The position numbers were made by a program, and so were the translations under genes. Below the pieces are notes generated by a model that saw only the letters and a program-made list of their open reading frames with translations, did not search any database and was not told where the DNA came from. A stretch of 64,000 bases of DNA from Mycobacterium sp. 4858 (GTDB taxonomy: Bacteria; Actinomycetota; Actinomycetes; Mycobacteriales; Mycobacteriaceae), in contig NZ_LT968775.1 in assembly GCF_900240975.1 (NCBI RefSeq), positions 1,612,001 through 1,676,000 on the forward strand, given 5' to 3'. Numbering within the stretch: position 1 is the first letter of the stretch; each line of letters begins with the position of its first letter. This document shows, piece after piece, positions 1 to 11,172 of the stretch.

Positions 1-459
1 GTCTCCGGCATCGGCTTTTTGGGCGCCGGCATCATCATCACCAGGCGCGGTGCGGTGCACGGGCTCACCACCGCGGCTGCGGTGTGGGAATCGGCCGCCG
101 TCGGCATGGCCGTGGGCGCCGGATTGCTGCTGCTCGCCATCGCGGTGGTGGCCCTGCATTTCGTCAGCGCGCTGGTCTTCAAGGCGGTCGAAGGCCGGCT
201 GACGGCACAGCTGCGCGGTACGGTCCGGGTGCAGATCATCTACCAGAACGGCCGGGGCATGCTGCGCGAGGTGCTGCGGATCTGCGGGCAGCGGAACTGG
301 CAGCTCACCGAGCTGGACGCCGACACGCACGACATCGACGACGGCGAGGTGCGGGTGACGATGACGCTGTCGGGCGCGCAGATCGCGAACGCGCAAGAGG
401 TGTTCGGTGACGTCGACGGGGTGGTGGCGGTGTTGCGAACCGACGACTACCCCGACTGA
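1..459 (+). CDS. mgtC: MgtC/SapB-family membrane protein, 3' part only
   Basis: The reading frame is open from base 1, so the 5' end lies outside the window. The visible part begins with the conserved MgtC glycine-rich segment (GIGFLGAG) and the GLTTAAAVW motif. Two hydrophobic helices follow (to about residue 60), then a soluble C-terminal domain of about 80 residues that resembles the ACT-like tail of MgtC. The family supports growth of intracellular pathogens in low magnesium and acidic vacuoles and modulates the F1Fo ATPase. It is convergent with the MFS gene, with 12 bases between the two stop codons. The family call is firm. Whether this is the orthologue of M. tuberculosis mgtC (Rv1811) cannot be judged from a fragment. 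Confidence 0.82.
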   Translation, partial: VSGIGFLGAGIIITRRGAVHGLTTAAAVWESAAVGMAVGAGLLLLAIAVVALHFVSALVFKAVEGRLTAQLRGTVRVQIIYQNGRGMLREVLRICGQRNWQLTELDADTHDIDDGEVRVTMTLSGAQIANAQEVFGDVDGVVAVLRTDDYPD

Positions 460-471
460 GCGGGGCGCGGG

Positions 472-1881
472 TCAGCCGACCGGCTGCGTCTCGCGCACGC
501 CGCGGGTCGCGCCGTAGGACACCGCGACACCGGCGGCGCTCAGGGCGGTGAACACCGTGAACAGCCAGTGCGCCGCCATGCCGTCGCCGCCCTTGGCGGT
601 GTTGACCACCACCCCGGCCAGCCCGGCCGCGATCGCTGCGGAGATCAGCTGGACGGTGTTGATCGCCGCCGAGGCGGCGCTTCCTTCGGCGGGGTCGTCG
701 ACCGACGCCATCGCGCGCGCCGACAGATGCGGCCAGGCCATCCCGATCCCGGTGCCCGCGACCAGCAGCGCCACCGCCCACAGCGCGGCCGTCCAGGGTG
801 AGGTGTCGCCGCGCCGCGCGACGGCGGCCAGGGCCAGCCCCGAGGCGGCGACGATCGGCGCCGCCACGATCACCCGGCCGATCGTGCGGGGGCTCTCCAG
901 CGACGCGCTGAGGATCTCGCTGACCGTCCAGCCGAGCGCCAGCGCGGCGCCCAGGAACCCGGCCGCGATCGGGGTCAGATGCGCCAGCCGCTGGCCGAAC
1001 AGCGGTACGTAGGTGTTCACCATCGCGGCGCCCATCAGCGCGCCCATGGTCAGATAGATCCACTTCAGCGGGCCGGGGCCGAACACGCTGGGCGGCAGGA
1101 TCGCCGTGTGCATGCGCCAGTCCACGAGCACGAACAGGCCCACCAGCGCGATGCCGGCGGCGAGCAGCGCAAACGTCGCCAGCGTGTTGCGCGGAATCTG
1201 GGCGACGCTGACCGCGAGCGCGGCGGCTCCGATCAGCAGCAGCGAGCGCACCGGCACCTTCATCGGCAGCGCGGTGGCGGTGGGCGCGACGCGGATCAGC
1301 GCGACGGGCACCAGCGTCGCCATCAAGCCGGTCAGCACCGCCATCGCCACGAAGGCCCATCGCCACAGGCCGAGCTGGGCGAACAGGCCACCCGTCGTCG
1401 GGCCGACCACCGTGGCCACGCCCCACATCGCCGACACCAGCGCCGACCCGCGGGTCCACAGCGTGCGCGGCAGCGCGGAATTGATGACCGCGTAACCAAG
1501 GCCGGCCAGCAGTCCGCCGGCGACGCCCTGCAGGGCACGCCCAGCTATCAAAACCTGCATGTTCGGCGCCGCCGCGCAAACCAGGCTCGAGACACCGAAT
1601 ACGGCAAGTCCGGTCAGGTAAGACGACCGCGCCCCGGCCCGCAGCAGCATCGGATTGACCATCGCCGCCGCCACCACGGACCCGACGAGGTACAGGGTCG
1701 TCACCCAGGCGTAGAGCCGGCTGCCGCCGATTTCGGCGATCGTGTTGGGCAACAAGCTGGTGGTCAAGAACTCGTTGGTGGCATACAGCGCCACCCCGCC
1801 GGCCAGCAGGATGGAGGTCCTCAGATACCTCGGCCCCAGCAGCTCGTTCCAGCCGCCGGTGACGGTCACGGTGTCGGTCAC
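472..1881 (-). CDS. MFS drug/multidrug efflux transporter (Rv1634-like)
   Basis: A 469-residue integral membrane protein with about 14 hydrophobic segments. A typical MFS loop follows the second helix region, and the GVAGG and GPTTGGLFA glycine motifs of the drug:H+ antiporter group are present. It probably exports small organic compounds by proton antiport; the substrate cannot be read from sequence. It starts at a GTG 57 bases downstream of the uvrB stop on the same strand, which matches the Rv1633-Rv1634 order of M. tuberculosis. The length is close to that of Rv1634 (471 residues, from memory). No Shine-Dalgarno sequence at good spacing is visible, so the exact start is less certain than the family. 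Confidence 0.85.
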   Translation of the reverse strand: MTDTVTVTGGWNELLGPRYLRTSILLAGGVALYATNEFLTTSLLPNTIAEIGGSRLYAWVTTLYLVGSVVAAAMVNPMLLRAGARSSYLTGLAVFGVSSLVCAAAPNMQVLIAGRALQGVAGGLLAGLGYAVINSALPRTLWTRGSALVSAMWGVATVVGPTTGGLFAQLGLWRWAFVAMAVLTGLMATLVPVALIRVAPTATALPMKVPVRSLLLIGAAALAVSVAQIPRNTLATFALLAAGIALVGLFVLVDWRMHTAILPPSVFGPGPLKWIYLTMGALMGAAMVNTYVPLFGQRLAHLTPIAAGFLGAALALGWTVSEILSASLESPRTIGRVIVAAPIVAASGLALAAVARRGDTSPWTAALWAVALLVAGTGIGMAWPHLSARAMASVDDPAEGSAASAAINTVQLISAAIAAGLAGVVVNTAKGGDGMAAHWLFTVFTALSAAGVAVSYGATRGVRETQPVG

Positions 1882-1938
1882 CCTTCTACCGTATGGGGTG
1901 TCTCCTGGGCGCCCATCCGAGATGTGCTGCCAGCAAAC

Positions 1939-4098
<2,160 letters not shown>

Positions 4099-4104
4099 GC
4101 CACC

Positions 4105-4127
4105 AGGGTAGAACCGTGCACCGACAA
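4105..4127 (-). promoter_or_regulatory. RecA-independent DNA-damage promoter (PafBC type) of uvrB
   Basis: Read on the minus strand, TTGTCGGTG is followed by exactly 8 bases and then TACCCT. This matches the mycobacterial RecA-NDp promoter consensus tTGTCRGTG-N8-TAnnnT that is driven by PafBC. The TAnnnT element ends 6 bases before the uvrB ATG, so transcription should begin at or beside the A of ATG. I saw no LexA box in this gap. Confidence 0.85.
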
Positions 4128-4279
4128 GTGTCGGGCGCCGGCCACGGGAGCCACATCCGTCACACGGGTACCGGTGGGGAAGGACAAGACGACCGCCGGA
4201 TTTGATAGCGCGGGCGATATCAAATTCGCGAGTCACCTATTGGTCCGGAGACTCCGGGGCGCGGCGGCAGAACCCGGCC

Positions 4280-6304
4280 CTATCCCCCCGGGCGCGTCCA
4301 GGTCCGGGTGACGGGATCGCACTGCAGCAGATAACCGTCGTTCGAGGTGGTCATGGCGAAGACCGAGGTGCCCGGGCGGTCGCAGGAGCTGCCGGAGGCG
4401 TGCACGCCCATCGTGATCGGCGCCTTGGCCCAGCTGTTGCCCTCGCAGACGATCTGCTCGCTGTTGGTCGGGTCGTAGGCCAGCTTGCCGACGTCGCCGC
4501 AGACCGCGCCGAGCACGGGCGGCGCCGGGGTCGCCGCCGCCGTCGACGCGCTGACGGCCTGGGCGGGGTCGCCCAGGTTCACGCCGGCCGGCACGTCACC
4601 GACCCGGGTGGCCACCACGGGCACCCGGACCACCGCGCCCTGCGCGCCGCACTCGTTGCTGAGCACGGTCTCGGTCACGGTGCCGCGCAGGCTGCCGTCG
4701 GCCTGGGGTGCGAGCGACCATGCCAGGGTCTCCTGCTGGGTGGCCGGGGCCTGCCCGTTGGGCGGGGTGCAGCCCAGCCGGTCCTGTTGCGGCGCGCCCT
4801 GCCAATAGCCGCCGACGAAGCGCAAGGTGTCCGTCTGACCGGTGGCGGTCTGATGGGCAGCGTTGTCCAGCCGCGCCCCGGTCGCCGCGCACCCGTTGGT
4901 GGTGCACACCGACCGGAAGGCCCACCACCCGGTGGCGGGGCCGTCATGGCGGATCGCGACGCCGTTGGTGGTGCGCTTGGTTTGGTCGTAGTCGAACCTG
5001 TAGGTGCCGTTGAGCACCGGCCCGCCGGAGCTTGCCGGCGCGGCGCTGGGCGTGGGGACGGACGGTTTGGACGCGAGCGCGGGGTTACCCGGCGGCGTGT
5101 CCGGCTCGAACGAATAGAGCACCGACCAGGTGGCCGCCACGGCGATGAGCATCGCGCACACCAGCCCGACCGCCCACCGCGTCCGCGAGGAGAACCGACG
5201 GCGCAGCGCCGCGACGCTGCGCGGCTGGGCCTGGGGGCCGGCCTCTACGACGTCGTCGACTCGCTCGCTGACGGCGGCGGCGAACGCGCGACACCGCTCG
5301 AACCTGTCCTCGGGTTGTTTGGCCAGGGCCTTGCCGAACACCTGGTCGAGGTGGGCCAGCTCCGGTCGGTAATCGCTGAGCCGGGGCGGCTCCTCGTGCA
5401 GGTGCTGGCTGATCACCGCGATCGGATTCGAATGCTGAAACGGCGGCGTACCGGTGAGCAGATGGAAAGCCGTTGCCGCCAAAGCGTATTGGTCCGCGCG
5501 GCCGTCGATGTTGGATCCCGTCAACTGTTCCGGTGCGGCGTAGGCCACCGTTCCGACGGCGACGTTGGTTTCGGTGATTCCGCTGATGTCACCCAGATGG
5601 CGCGCGACACCGAAGTCCGCCAACAGGATTCGACGTTCCCCATCATCGGGATGGGTGAGCAGGATGTTGGCCGGTTTGACGTCGCGGTGCAGCAGCCCGC
5701 GGTCGTGGGCGTAATCGAGGGCGCCCGCGACGGCGTGCACGATGGCGCGCACCTCGTCGATCGGCATGCCGTCGGGGTGGCGCTCCTTCACCAGCCGGGA
5801 GGCGTCGGTGCCCTCGACGTAGTCCATGGAAATCCAGAGGTGGCCGTTGAATTCCCCCCGGTCGTGCACGCCGACGATGTGGGGATGCCACAGCGTCGCG
5901 GCGAGATCGGCCTCCCGGTTGAACCTTTCGCGAAACTCGGGATCTGCCGTGACCGCCTCCGCCAAGACCTTGATGACGTCGCGGCGCGGCAATCGGGGAT
6001 GCAGCGCCAGGTACACCTCGGCCATGCCACCGGCGCCCAGCTGGCGCAAGATCGTGTAGCCCGCGAACGGCGCCCCGCCGTTGATCGACGGGCGGGAACC
6101 GTCGACCTGGCCGGGGTGCGGCGCCGCCTCGACCTCCGCGCCCGGGGCCGAACCGACCGGCGGGATGCGGCGGAACAGGTGGGCGAGGGTGACCGCGGGC
6201 ACCGAGTGAAAGCCCGCGCGCAGCGCCGCGCGGGCCTGACGCGGGTTGCTCAACAGCCGGCGCCCGGCACCGATGCGCCGGGTGGCCCCCTTGTCCTCGT
6301 CCAT
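4280..6304 (-). CDS. Transmembrane Ser/Thr protein kinase, PknF-like
   Basis: A 674-residue receptor-type kinase. Residues 1-80 form an N-terminal extension that PknF lacks. The kinase domain spans about 82-345: glycine loop at 90-93, lysine of the IK pair at 112, HRD at 206-208, DFG at 230-232, APE at 258-260. A juxtamembrane stretch follows, one membrane helix at about 377-397, then an extracellular domain of about 250 residues with paired cysteines (segment [10 protein letters not shown]...WWAFRS...C) of a kind also found in other mycobacterial exported proteins. It should autophosphorylate and phosphorylate FHA-domain partners. The divergent neighbour is an FHA-ABC exporter, matching the known PknF-Rv1747 partnership. 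The ATG has a GAGG ribosome site at good spacing. Confidence 0.88.
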   Translation of the reverse strand: MDEDKGATRRIGAGRRLLSNPRQARAALRAGFHSVPAVTLAHLFRRIPPVGSAPGAEVEAAPHPGQVDGSRPSINGGAPFAGYTILRQLGAGGMAEVYLALHPRLPRRDVIKVLAEAVTADPEFRERFNREADLAATLWHPHIVGVHDRGEFNGHLWISMDYVEGTDASRLVKERHPDGMPIDEVRAIVHAVAGALDYAHDRGLLHRDVKPANILLTHPDDGERRILLADFGVARHLGDISGITETNVAVGTVAYAAPEQLTGSNIDGRADQYALAATAFHLLTGTPPFQHSNPIAVISQHLHEEPPRLSDYRPELAHLDQVFGKALAKQPEDRFERCRAFAAAVSERVDDVVEAGPQAQPRSVAALRRRFSSRTRWAVGLVCAMLIAVAATWSVLYSFEPDTPPGNPALASKPSVPTPSAAPASSGGPVLNGTYRFDYDQTKRTTNGVAIRHDGPATGWWAFRSVCTTNGCAATGARLDNAAHQTATGQTDTLRFVGGYWQGAPQQDRLGCTPPNGQAPATQQETLAWSLAPQADGSLRGTVTETVLSNECGAQGAVVRVPVVATRVGDVPAGVNLGDPAQAVSASTAAATPAPPVLGAVCGDVGKLAYDPTNSEQIVCEGNSWAKAPITMGVHASGSSCDRPGTSVFAMTTSNDGYLLQCDPVTRTWTRPGG

Positions 6305-6592
6305 CGATCACCTCACCCCCTGGTAGCCGCCCGGGCTTGCCGCGACCCCGCACGGCGCGCGACACCGCGGCACATGCATCGCGATTGGCGCCTTGCTTCT
6401 TCGGCGCTTCGGCCGGCGCGACGATGTGCCCGGCGCACCGAAATCCCCCTTACGTTCAAGATCATGCCGGATCCCGGTGGGGGGTTCGTCTCACGAAGCT
6501 ATGAAACGGTTATGAGTGCCCGCACCGAAACATAGTGAAGTCACAGGCGGTTCCAATAGAGAGCACCCGCGCCACGCACCGATACTTGAGTA
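6305..6592. promoter_or_regulatory. Divergent intergenic region between kinase and FHA-ABC exporter
   Basis: 288 bases without a supportable gene. The half near the exporter (about 6430-6560) is clearly richer in A+T than the surroundings, as expected for promoters. I could not assign a convincing -10/-35 pair for the exporter, whose GTG has no Shine-Dalgarno sequence. The kinase side carries a GAGG ribosome site just before its ATG. Confidence 0.5.
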
Positions 6593-9205
6593 GTGACTCG
6601 ACCCGCCCCGCCCATCCTGACGATTCGGCACGACGGGTACCAACGATCCTTCGCGGCCGGACACGAGGTGGTCGTCGGCCGCGACATGCAGGCCGACATG
6701 CGCATCGCCGATCCGCGCATCTCGCGCGCCCACCTGATCCTGCGTTTCGACCAGGGACGCTGGTTGGCGATCGACAACGGCTCGCTGAACGGCACCTACC
6801 TCAACGGCTATCGGATGCCGGTCATCGACGTCCACGACGGTCAGAGCATTCACGTCGGCAATCCGCGGGGCCCGCGGCTGACCTTCGCCATCGGGCCGCA
6901 GCAGGGCTACGCCGACCGGCCGGGCCGGATCCGGCCGAGCCCGGAGCCCGGGCCGCCGACGCTGGCGTGGTCCGCGCTGCCCGAGCAAACGAATCCGGTC
7001 CGGAACCCGGGCCGCAGCGGCCCCCACGCACCGCGACCTGCGCCGCCGAATTCACCGCCGCGGCAGGCGGTTTCGCCGCCCCGGCCGGCGCCCGCACCCA
7101 GCAGGCCCGTGCCCACGCCGGGCGGCCGCGGCACGCCACCGAACGAGCGGACCGTCGTGCACGCCGGCGCGCCGGCCGCCGAACTCACCGTCGTCGACGC
7201 CAAGTCGGCGGACGTGTCGAACCTGGCGACGCGCTTTGTGAAGTTGCTCTCACCGCGCTCGTCGGCGGCCGCGGGCACCCGCGCCCTGACGATCGGCCGC
7301 GCGGCCGAGTGCGACATCGTCGTCTCCGACGTGCTGGCCTCCCGTCAGCACGCGACGTTGGTGCAGACGCCCCTGGGCACCGAGATCCGGGACAACAGCA
7401 TCAACGGAACCTTCGTCAACGGCACCCGGGTCGGGTCGGCGATCCTGACCGACGACGACGTCGTCACCATCGGCAACGTCGACCTCGTTTTCCGCGACGG
7501 CACCCTGACCGAACGCAGCGATGCCGCGACGCACACCGGCGGCCTGGAGGTGCGCAACGTCGAGTACGTCGTCGACAACGGCAAACAGCTGCTGGACGAC
7601 ATCTCGCTGATCGCGCGCCCCGGGACGCTGACCGCCGTGATCGGCGGTTCGGGCGCTGGAAAGAGCACGCTGGCCAGGCTCATCGCCGGCTACACCACGC
7701 CCAGCTCCGGCTCGGTCACGTTCGAGGGCCACGACATTCACGCCGAATACGCCTCGTTGCGCAGCCGCATCGGGATGGTCCCGCAGGACGACGTGGTGCA
7801 CCGGCAGCTGACGATCAACCAGGCGCTCGGCTACGCCGCCGAACTGCGCCTGCCGCCCGACACCAGCAAATCCGACCGGGCGAAGGTGGTCGCGCAGGTC
7901 CTCGAAGAGCTGGATCTGACCAAGCACGCCGACACCCGGGTGGACAAGCTGTCCGGCGGTCAGCGCAAACGGGCGTCGGTGGCGCTCGAGCTGCTCACCG
8001 GCCCGTCGCTGCTGATCCTCGACGAACCCACCTCGGGCCTGGACCCGGCGCTCGACCACCAGGTCATGACGATGCTGCGGCAGCTGGCCGACGCCGGCCG
8101 CGTGGTGATCGTGGTGACGCACATGCTGTCCTACCTCGACACCTGCGACCAGCTGCTGTTGGTGGCCCCGGGCGGCAAGACGGCCTACTGCGGTCCGCCC
8201 GACCAGATCGGTGCGGCGATGGGCACCACCAACTGGGCGAAGATCTTCACCAAGGTGGGCGCCGATCCCGAGGAGGCCAACCGGCGCTTCATCGAGCAGC
8301 GCGACGCGCAGAAGCAGAAGCTGTTGCCGGACAAGGCCGCCGAGCCGGGCGCCCTGGGCGAGCCGGTGCATACCAGTGTGCGGCGCCAGATTTCGACGGT
8401 CGCCAGGCGGCAGGTCCGCCTGGTGGTCGCCGATCGCGCGTACTTCGCCTTCCTGGCGCTGTTACCGTTCATCCTGGGTTCGCTGTCGCTGACCGTCCCG
8501 GGCAGCAACGGATTCCACCTGCCGGGCGCAAACGCCGGGACTCCCGATGAAGCGGCGCAGATCCTGGCGTTGCTGATGCCCGCGGCGGCGTTCATGGGCA
8601 CCGCGCTGACCATTCGCGACCTGGTCGGCGAGCGCCCCATCTTCCAGCGCGAGCAGGCGGTCGGGCTGTCGACCACGGCCTACCTGCTCGCCAAGACCGC
8701 GGTGTTCTGCGGGTTCGCGATCGTGCAGTCGGCGATCATCACCGCCATCGTGGTGATCGGCAAGAGCGCGCCGACGCGCGGCGCGGTCCTGCTCGGCCAT
8801 TCGACCGTCGGCGCGACCGCCGAACTGTTCGCGACCGTCGCGGCCACCTGTGTGGCCTCGGCCATTCTCGGCCTGGCGATTTCGTCGCTGGTGCGCTCCA
8901 GCGAGCAGATCATGCCGCTGTTCGTGGTGGCGGTGATGGCACAGCTGGTGCTGTGCGGCGGCATGGTCCCGGTGACCGGCCGGCTGGGGCTGGACCAGCT
9001 GTCCTTCGCGATGCCCGCGCGCTGGGGGTACGCCGCCGCGGCGTCGACGGTCGACCTGCGGCACGTGGTGCCCGACTCGCTGCTGTCCCAGGACCGGTTC
9101 TGGCAACACACGTCGAGGGTCTGGCTGCTCGACATGGGCATGCTGGCGGCGTTGTCGCTGTTCTATGCCGGTTTCGTGCGCTGGAGAATCCGGCTTCGTC
9201 GTTAA
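6593..9205 (+). CDS. ABC exporter with two FHA domains (Rv1747-like)
   Basis: An 870-residue fusion protein. FHA domain 1 is at about residues 20-100 (SRAHL, GSLNGTYLNG). A proline-rich linker follows, then FHA domain 2 at about 225-300 (SRQHA, SINGTFVNG). The ABC ATPase spans about 320-540 with Walker A GGSGAGKST near 350, signature LSGGQRKR near 453 and Walker B LLILDEP near 476. A six-helix ABC2-type membrane domain follows from about 615. Domain order and length match M. tuberculosis Rv1747 (865 residues, from memory), an exporter linked to cell-envelope lipids whose FHA domains bind threonines phosphorylated by PknF. In M. tuberculosis the pair is co-directional; here it is divergent. 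The start is a GTG without an SD sequence. Confidence 0.92.
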   Translation: MTRPAPPILTIRHDGYQRSFAAGHEVVVGRDMQADMRIADPRISRAHLILRFDQGRWLAIDNGSLNGTYLNGYRMPVIDVHDGQSIHVGNPRGPRLTFAIGPQQGYADRPGRIRPSPEPGPPTLAWSALPEQTNPVRNPGRSGPHAPRPAPPNSPPRQAVSPPRPAPAPSRPVPTPGGRGTPPNERTVVHAGAPAAELTVVDAKSADVSNLATRFVKLLSPRSSAAAGTRALTIGRAAECDIVVSDVLASRQHATLVQTPLGTEIRDNSINGTFVNGTRVGSAILTDDDVVTIGNVDLVFRDGTLTERSDAATHTGGLEVRNVEYVVDNGKQLLDDISLIARPGTLTAVIGGSGAGKSTLARLIAGYTTPSSGSVTFEGHDIHAEYASLRSRIGMVPQDDVVHRQLTINQALGYAAELRLPPDTSKSDRAKVVAQVLEELDLTKHADTRVDKLSGGQRKRASVALELLTGPSLLILDEPTSGLDPALDHQVMTMLRQLADAGRVVIVVTHMLSYLDTCDQLLLVAPGGKTAYCGPPDQIGAAMGTTNWAKIFTKVGADPEEANRRFIEQRDAQKQKLLPDKAAEPGALGEPVHTSVRRQISTVARRQVRLVVADRAYFAFLALLPFILGSLSLTVPGSNGFHLPGANAGTPDEAAQILALLMPAAAFMGTALTIRDLVGERPIFQREQAVGLSTTAYLLAKTAVFCGFAIVQSAIITAIVVIGKSAPTRGAVLLGHSTVGATAELFATVAATCVASAILGLAISSLVRSSEQIMPLFVVAVMAQLVLCGGMVPVTGRLGLDQLSFAMPARWGYAAAASTVDLRHVVPDSLLSQDRFWQHTSRVWLLDMGMLAALSLFYAGFVRWRIRLRR

Positions 9206-9280
9206 GATTGCCTCATCCACCCACCGAAGCGCGAGACGTTCGACCTCCTCGCCCGCACCAACACCGATCCGAAGGGCATC

Positions 9281-9721
9281 GTGCGGGCCGTGGACGACTA
9301 TGCGGTCCACCCGTGGGGCCTGTACGTGGCCCGGCCCACGCCCGGCCGCGCTCAGTTCCACTACCTCGAATCGTGGCTGCTGCCGTCGCTCGGCCTGCGC
9401 GCCACGGTCTTTCACTTCAATCCGGGCCATGAACGTCATCTCGACTACTACCTCGACGTGGGCGAATACACGCCCGGTCCCGACGTCTGGCGTTCGGAAG
9501 ACCACTACCTCGACATCGAGGTCCGCACCGGCGACGGCGCGGAGCTGGCCGACGTCGACGAGCTGCTGGAGGCCGTCCGCCACGGCCTGTTGACGCCGGA
9601 GGTCGCCGAGCGGGCGGTGCGGTGCGCGGTGGACGCCGTGGACGGGCTGGCCCGCAACGGCTATGACCTATCCCGCTGGCTGGCCGGCCAGGGGATGGAG
9701 CTGACGTGGCGCGAGACGTAG
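9281..9721 (+). CDS. DUF402 (FomD-like) domain protein; true start probably upstream
   Basis: 146 residues from the first canonical start (GTG). The centre has the DUF402 pattern: an aromatic FHF segment, DYYLDVGEY, a second D-x-E strand (DHYLDIEV), VDELLEAV, then a helical tail. DUF402 proteins include FomD and nucleoside di/triphosphate phosphohydrolases that hydrolyse phosphoanhydride or nucleotidyl-phosphonate bonds with divalent metals. The frame is open back to 9206, and residues encoded there (HPPKRETFDL, then ARTNTDPKG) read as genuine protein, yet that stretch has no ATG, GTG or TTG. An ATC at 9215 is the best placed unusual start. The gene follows the exporter closely and overlaps the ligase gene by 16 bases, so it lies in one transcript. 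Confidence 0.72.
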   Translation: MRAVDDYAVHPWGLYVARPTPGRAQFHYLESWLLPSLGLRATVFHFNPGHERHLDYYLDVGEYTPGPDVWRSEDHYLDIEVRTGDGAELADVDELLEAVRHGLLTPEVAERAVRCAVDAVDGLARNGYDLSRWLAGQGMELTWRET

Positions 9722-10713
9722 GGGCGGCCCTGCCCGAGGCGGTGCGCGAGGCGCTGCACGACGAGCCGGTGCCCGATTGGCGGTCCCCCACGCTGGCCAC
9801 CCTGACCGACAAGCGGTTCTCCGATCCCAACTGGATCTTCGAGCGCAAGTTCGACGGCATGCGTTGCCTGGCGTTTCGCGACGACGGCCGGGTGCGGCTG
9901 TTGTCGCGAAACCGCCAGCCGCTCAACGGCACCTACCCGGAGCTGGTCGACGCGGTCACCGCCCAGCACAGCACGCGCTTCGTGCTGGACGGCGAGGTGG
10001 TGGCGTTCGAGGGTCGCCGCACCAGCTTCGCCCGGTTGCAGGCCCGCCTGGGCATCACCGACCCCGAGGTGGCCCGCGCGTCGCCGGTGCGAGTCTTCTA
10101 CTACGTCTTCGACCTGCTGCACCTGGACGGCAAGTCCACCGTCGACGCGCCGCTGCTGTGGCGTAAGCGGCTGCTGCGCAAGGCGATCGAGTTCGGCGGT
10201 CCGCTCCGGTACACCCCGCATCGGGTTGGGGACGGCCTGGCCGCCTACCGCGCGGCCTGTGAGCGCGGCGACGAAGGGGTGATCGCGAAGCTGGCCGATT
10301 CGAGGTATGACGGTGGCCGCTCGAGGAATTGGCTGAAGTTCAAGTGCGTGCGCGACCAGGAGTTCGTGGTCGGCGGCTACACCAGCCCCAAGGGCAGCCG
10401 GGTCGAGCTGGGCGCGCTGCTGCTGGGCTATTACGACGGCCGCGACCTGGTCTACGCCGGGAAGGTCGGCACCGGCTTCGACGACGCCACGCTGCGCCGA
10501 CTGCACGGGCGGCTATCGACGATCACACGCGACACGCCGCCCTTCAGCCGCGGCCTGGTGCGGGAACCCGACGCCCACTGGGCGAGCCCGGAATTGGTGG
10601 TCCAGATCGGTTTCACCGAGTGGACCCGCGACGGGAAGCTGCGCCACCCGCGCTATCTGGGCATCCGCACGGACAAGGACGCCGCCGAGGTGGTGCGCGA
10701 GACCGGGGCGTGA
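9706..10713 (+). CDS. Stand-alone ATP-dependent DNA ligase (LigD ligase-domain type)
   Basis: 335 residues. The adenylation domain contains motif I KFDGMR with the lysine that accepts AMP at residue 48, motif III (VFYYVFDLLHLDG), motif IV (DEGVIAK) and motif V (LKFKC). An OB-fold domain follows, with the C-terminal basic segment. It joins nicks or breaks in DNA using ATP. The sequence resembles the ligase part of LigD more than mycobacterial LigB or LigC, but the polymerase and nuclease parts of LigD are absent. Its GTG lies inside the end of the DUF402 gene, so translation is probably coupled. I do not recall a ligase at this place in M. tuberculosis. Confidence 0.86.
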   Translation: MARDVGAALPEAVREALHDEPVPDWRSPTLATLTDKRFSDPNWIFERKFDGMRCLAFRDDGRVRLLSRNRQPLNGTYPELVDAVTAQHSTRFVLDGEVVAFEGRRTSFARLQARLGITDPEVARASPVRVFYYVFDLLHLDGKSTVDAPLLWRKRLLRKAIEFGGPLRYTPHRVGDGLAAYRAACERGDEGVIAKLADSRYDGGRSRNWLKFKCVRDQEFVVGGYTSPKGSRVELGALLLGYYDGRDLVYAGKVGTGFDDATLRRLHGRLSTITRDTPPFSRGLVREPDAHWASPELVVQIGFTEWTRDGKLRHPRYLGIRTDKDAAEVVRETGA

Positions 10714-10743
10714 CCACCTGGTCCCGGGAAGCCGGCGAGCGTA

Positions 10744-11172
10744 ATGTCAGCAACCATGAGCTGCACCGCAAGCAGGTTGCTGCCGATCACCGCGGTGACG
10801 ATCGTCGCCGTCGGCTCCCAGTTGAGCCCGGCGACCGCGCGGGCGGACCTGCACAACATCACCTACCGCGCCCGGATCGACGCGCTGACCACCGGCAGTC
10901 AGGCCACGTTCATCATCAACGGCGGCCAGACCAACACCACCAACCTGCCGTCCATGCCCGGCAACGCATTCGAAGCCAACACCGTGCTGCCCGATCCGCA
11001 ACAAGCCGGGATGCGCATCGTGCTGCACTTCCCCTACTCGGCGAACGTGCACTGCGAGATCGACGTCGACGACAACGTTTTCACCCAGACCGACCAAATG
11101 GTCCGGCCCACACCGGGAAACACGGACCCCAACAACGGTGCGCTGGCATGCGGCGCACCCTTGCCGGCCTAA
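10744..11172 (+). CDS. Small exported protein of unknown function
   Basis: 142 residues with a Sec-type signal peptide (hydrophobic stretch about residues 11-30, likely cleavage after the alanines near 33). The mature domain is about 105 residues, mostly beta-strand-like, and has two cysteines. No known catalytic motif is visible. A second ATG four codons in (10756) is an equally good start. By position beside coaE, orientation and length it may correspond to M. tuberculosis Rv1632c (about 147 residues); this rests on memory of the map. Its TAA overlaps the TAG of coaE on the other strand. Confidence 0.65.
   Translation: MSATMSCTASRLLPITAVTIVAVGSQLSPATARADLHNITYRARIDALTTGSQATFIINGGQTNTTNLPSMPGNAFEANTVLPDPQQAGMRIVLHFPYSANVHCEIDVDDNVFTQTDQMVRPTPGNTDPNNGALACGAPLPA

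Noticed and set aside
4099..4279. LexA (SOS) box in front of uvrB
   Set aside because: No GAAC-N4-GTTC-type palindrome is present; the RecA-independent promoter explains damage control.
4202..6535. Plus-strand open frame opposite the kinase gene
   Set aside because: Shadow of the kinase gene; low-complexity Arg/Gly composition and no domain.
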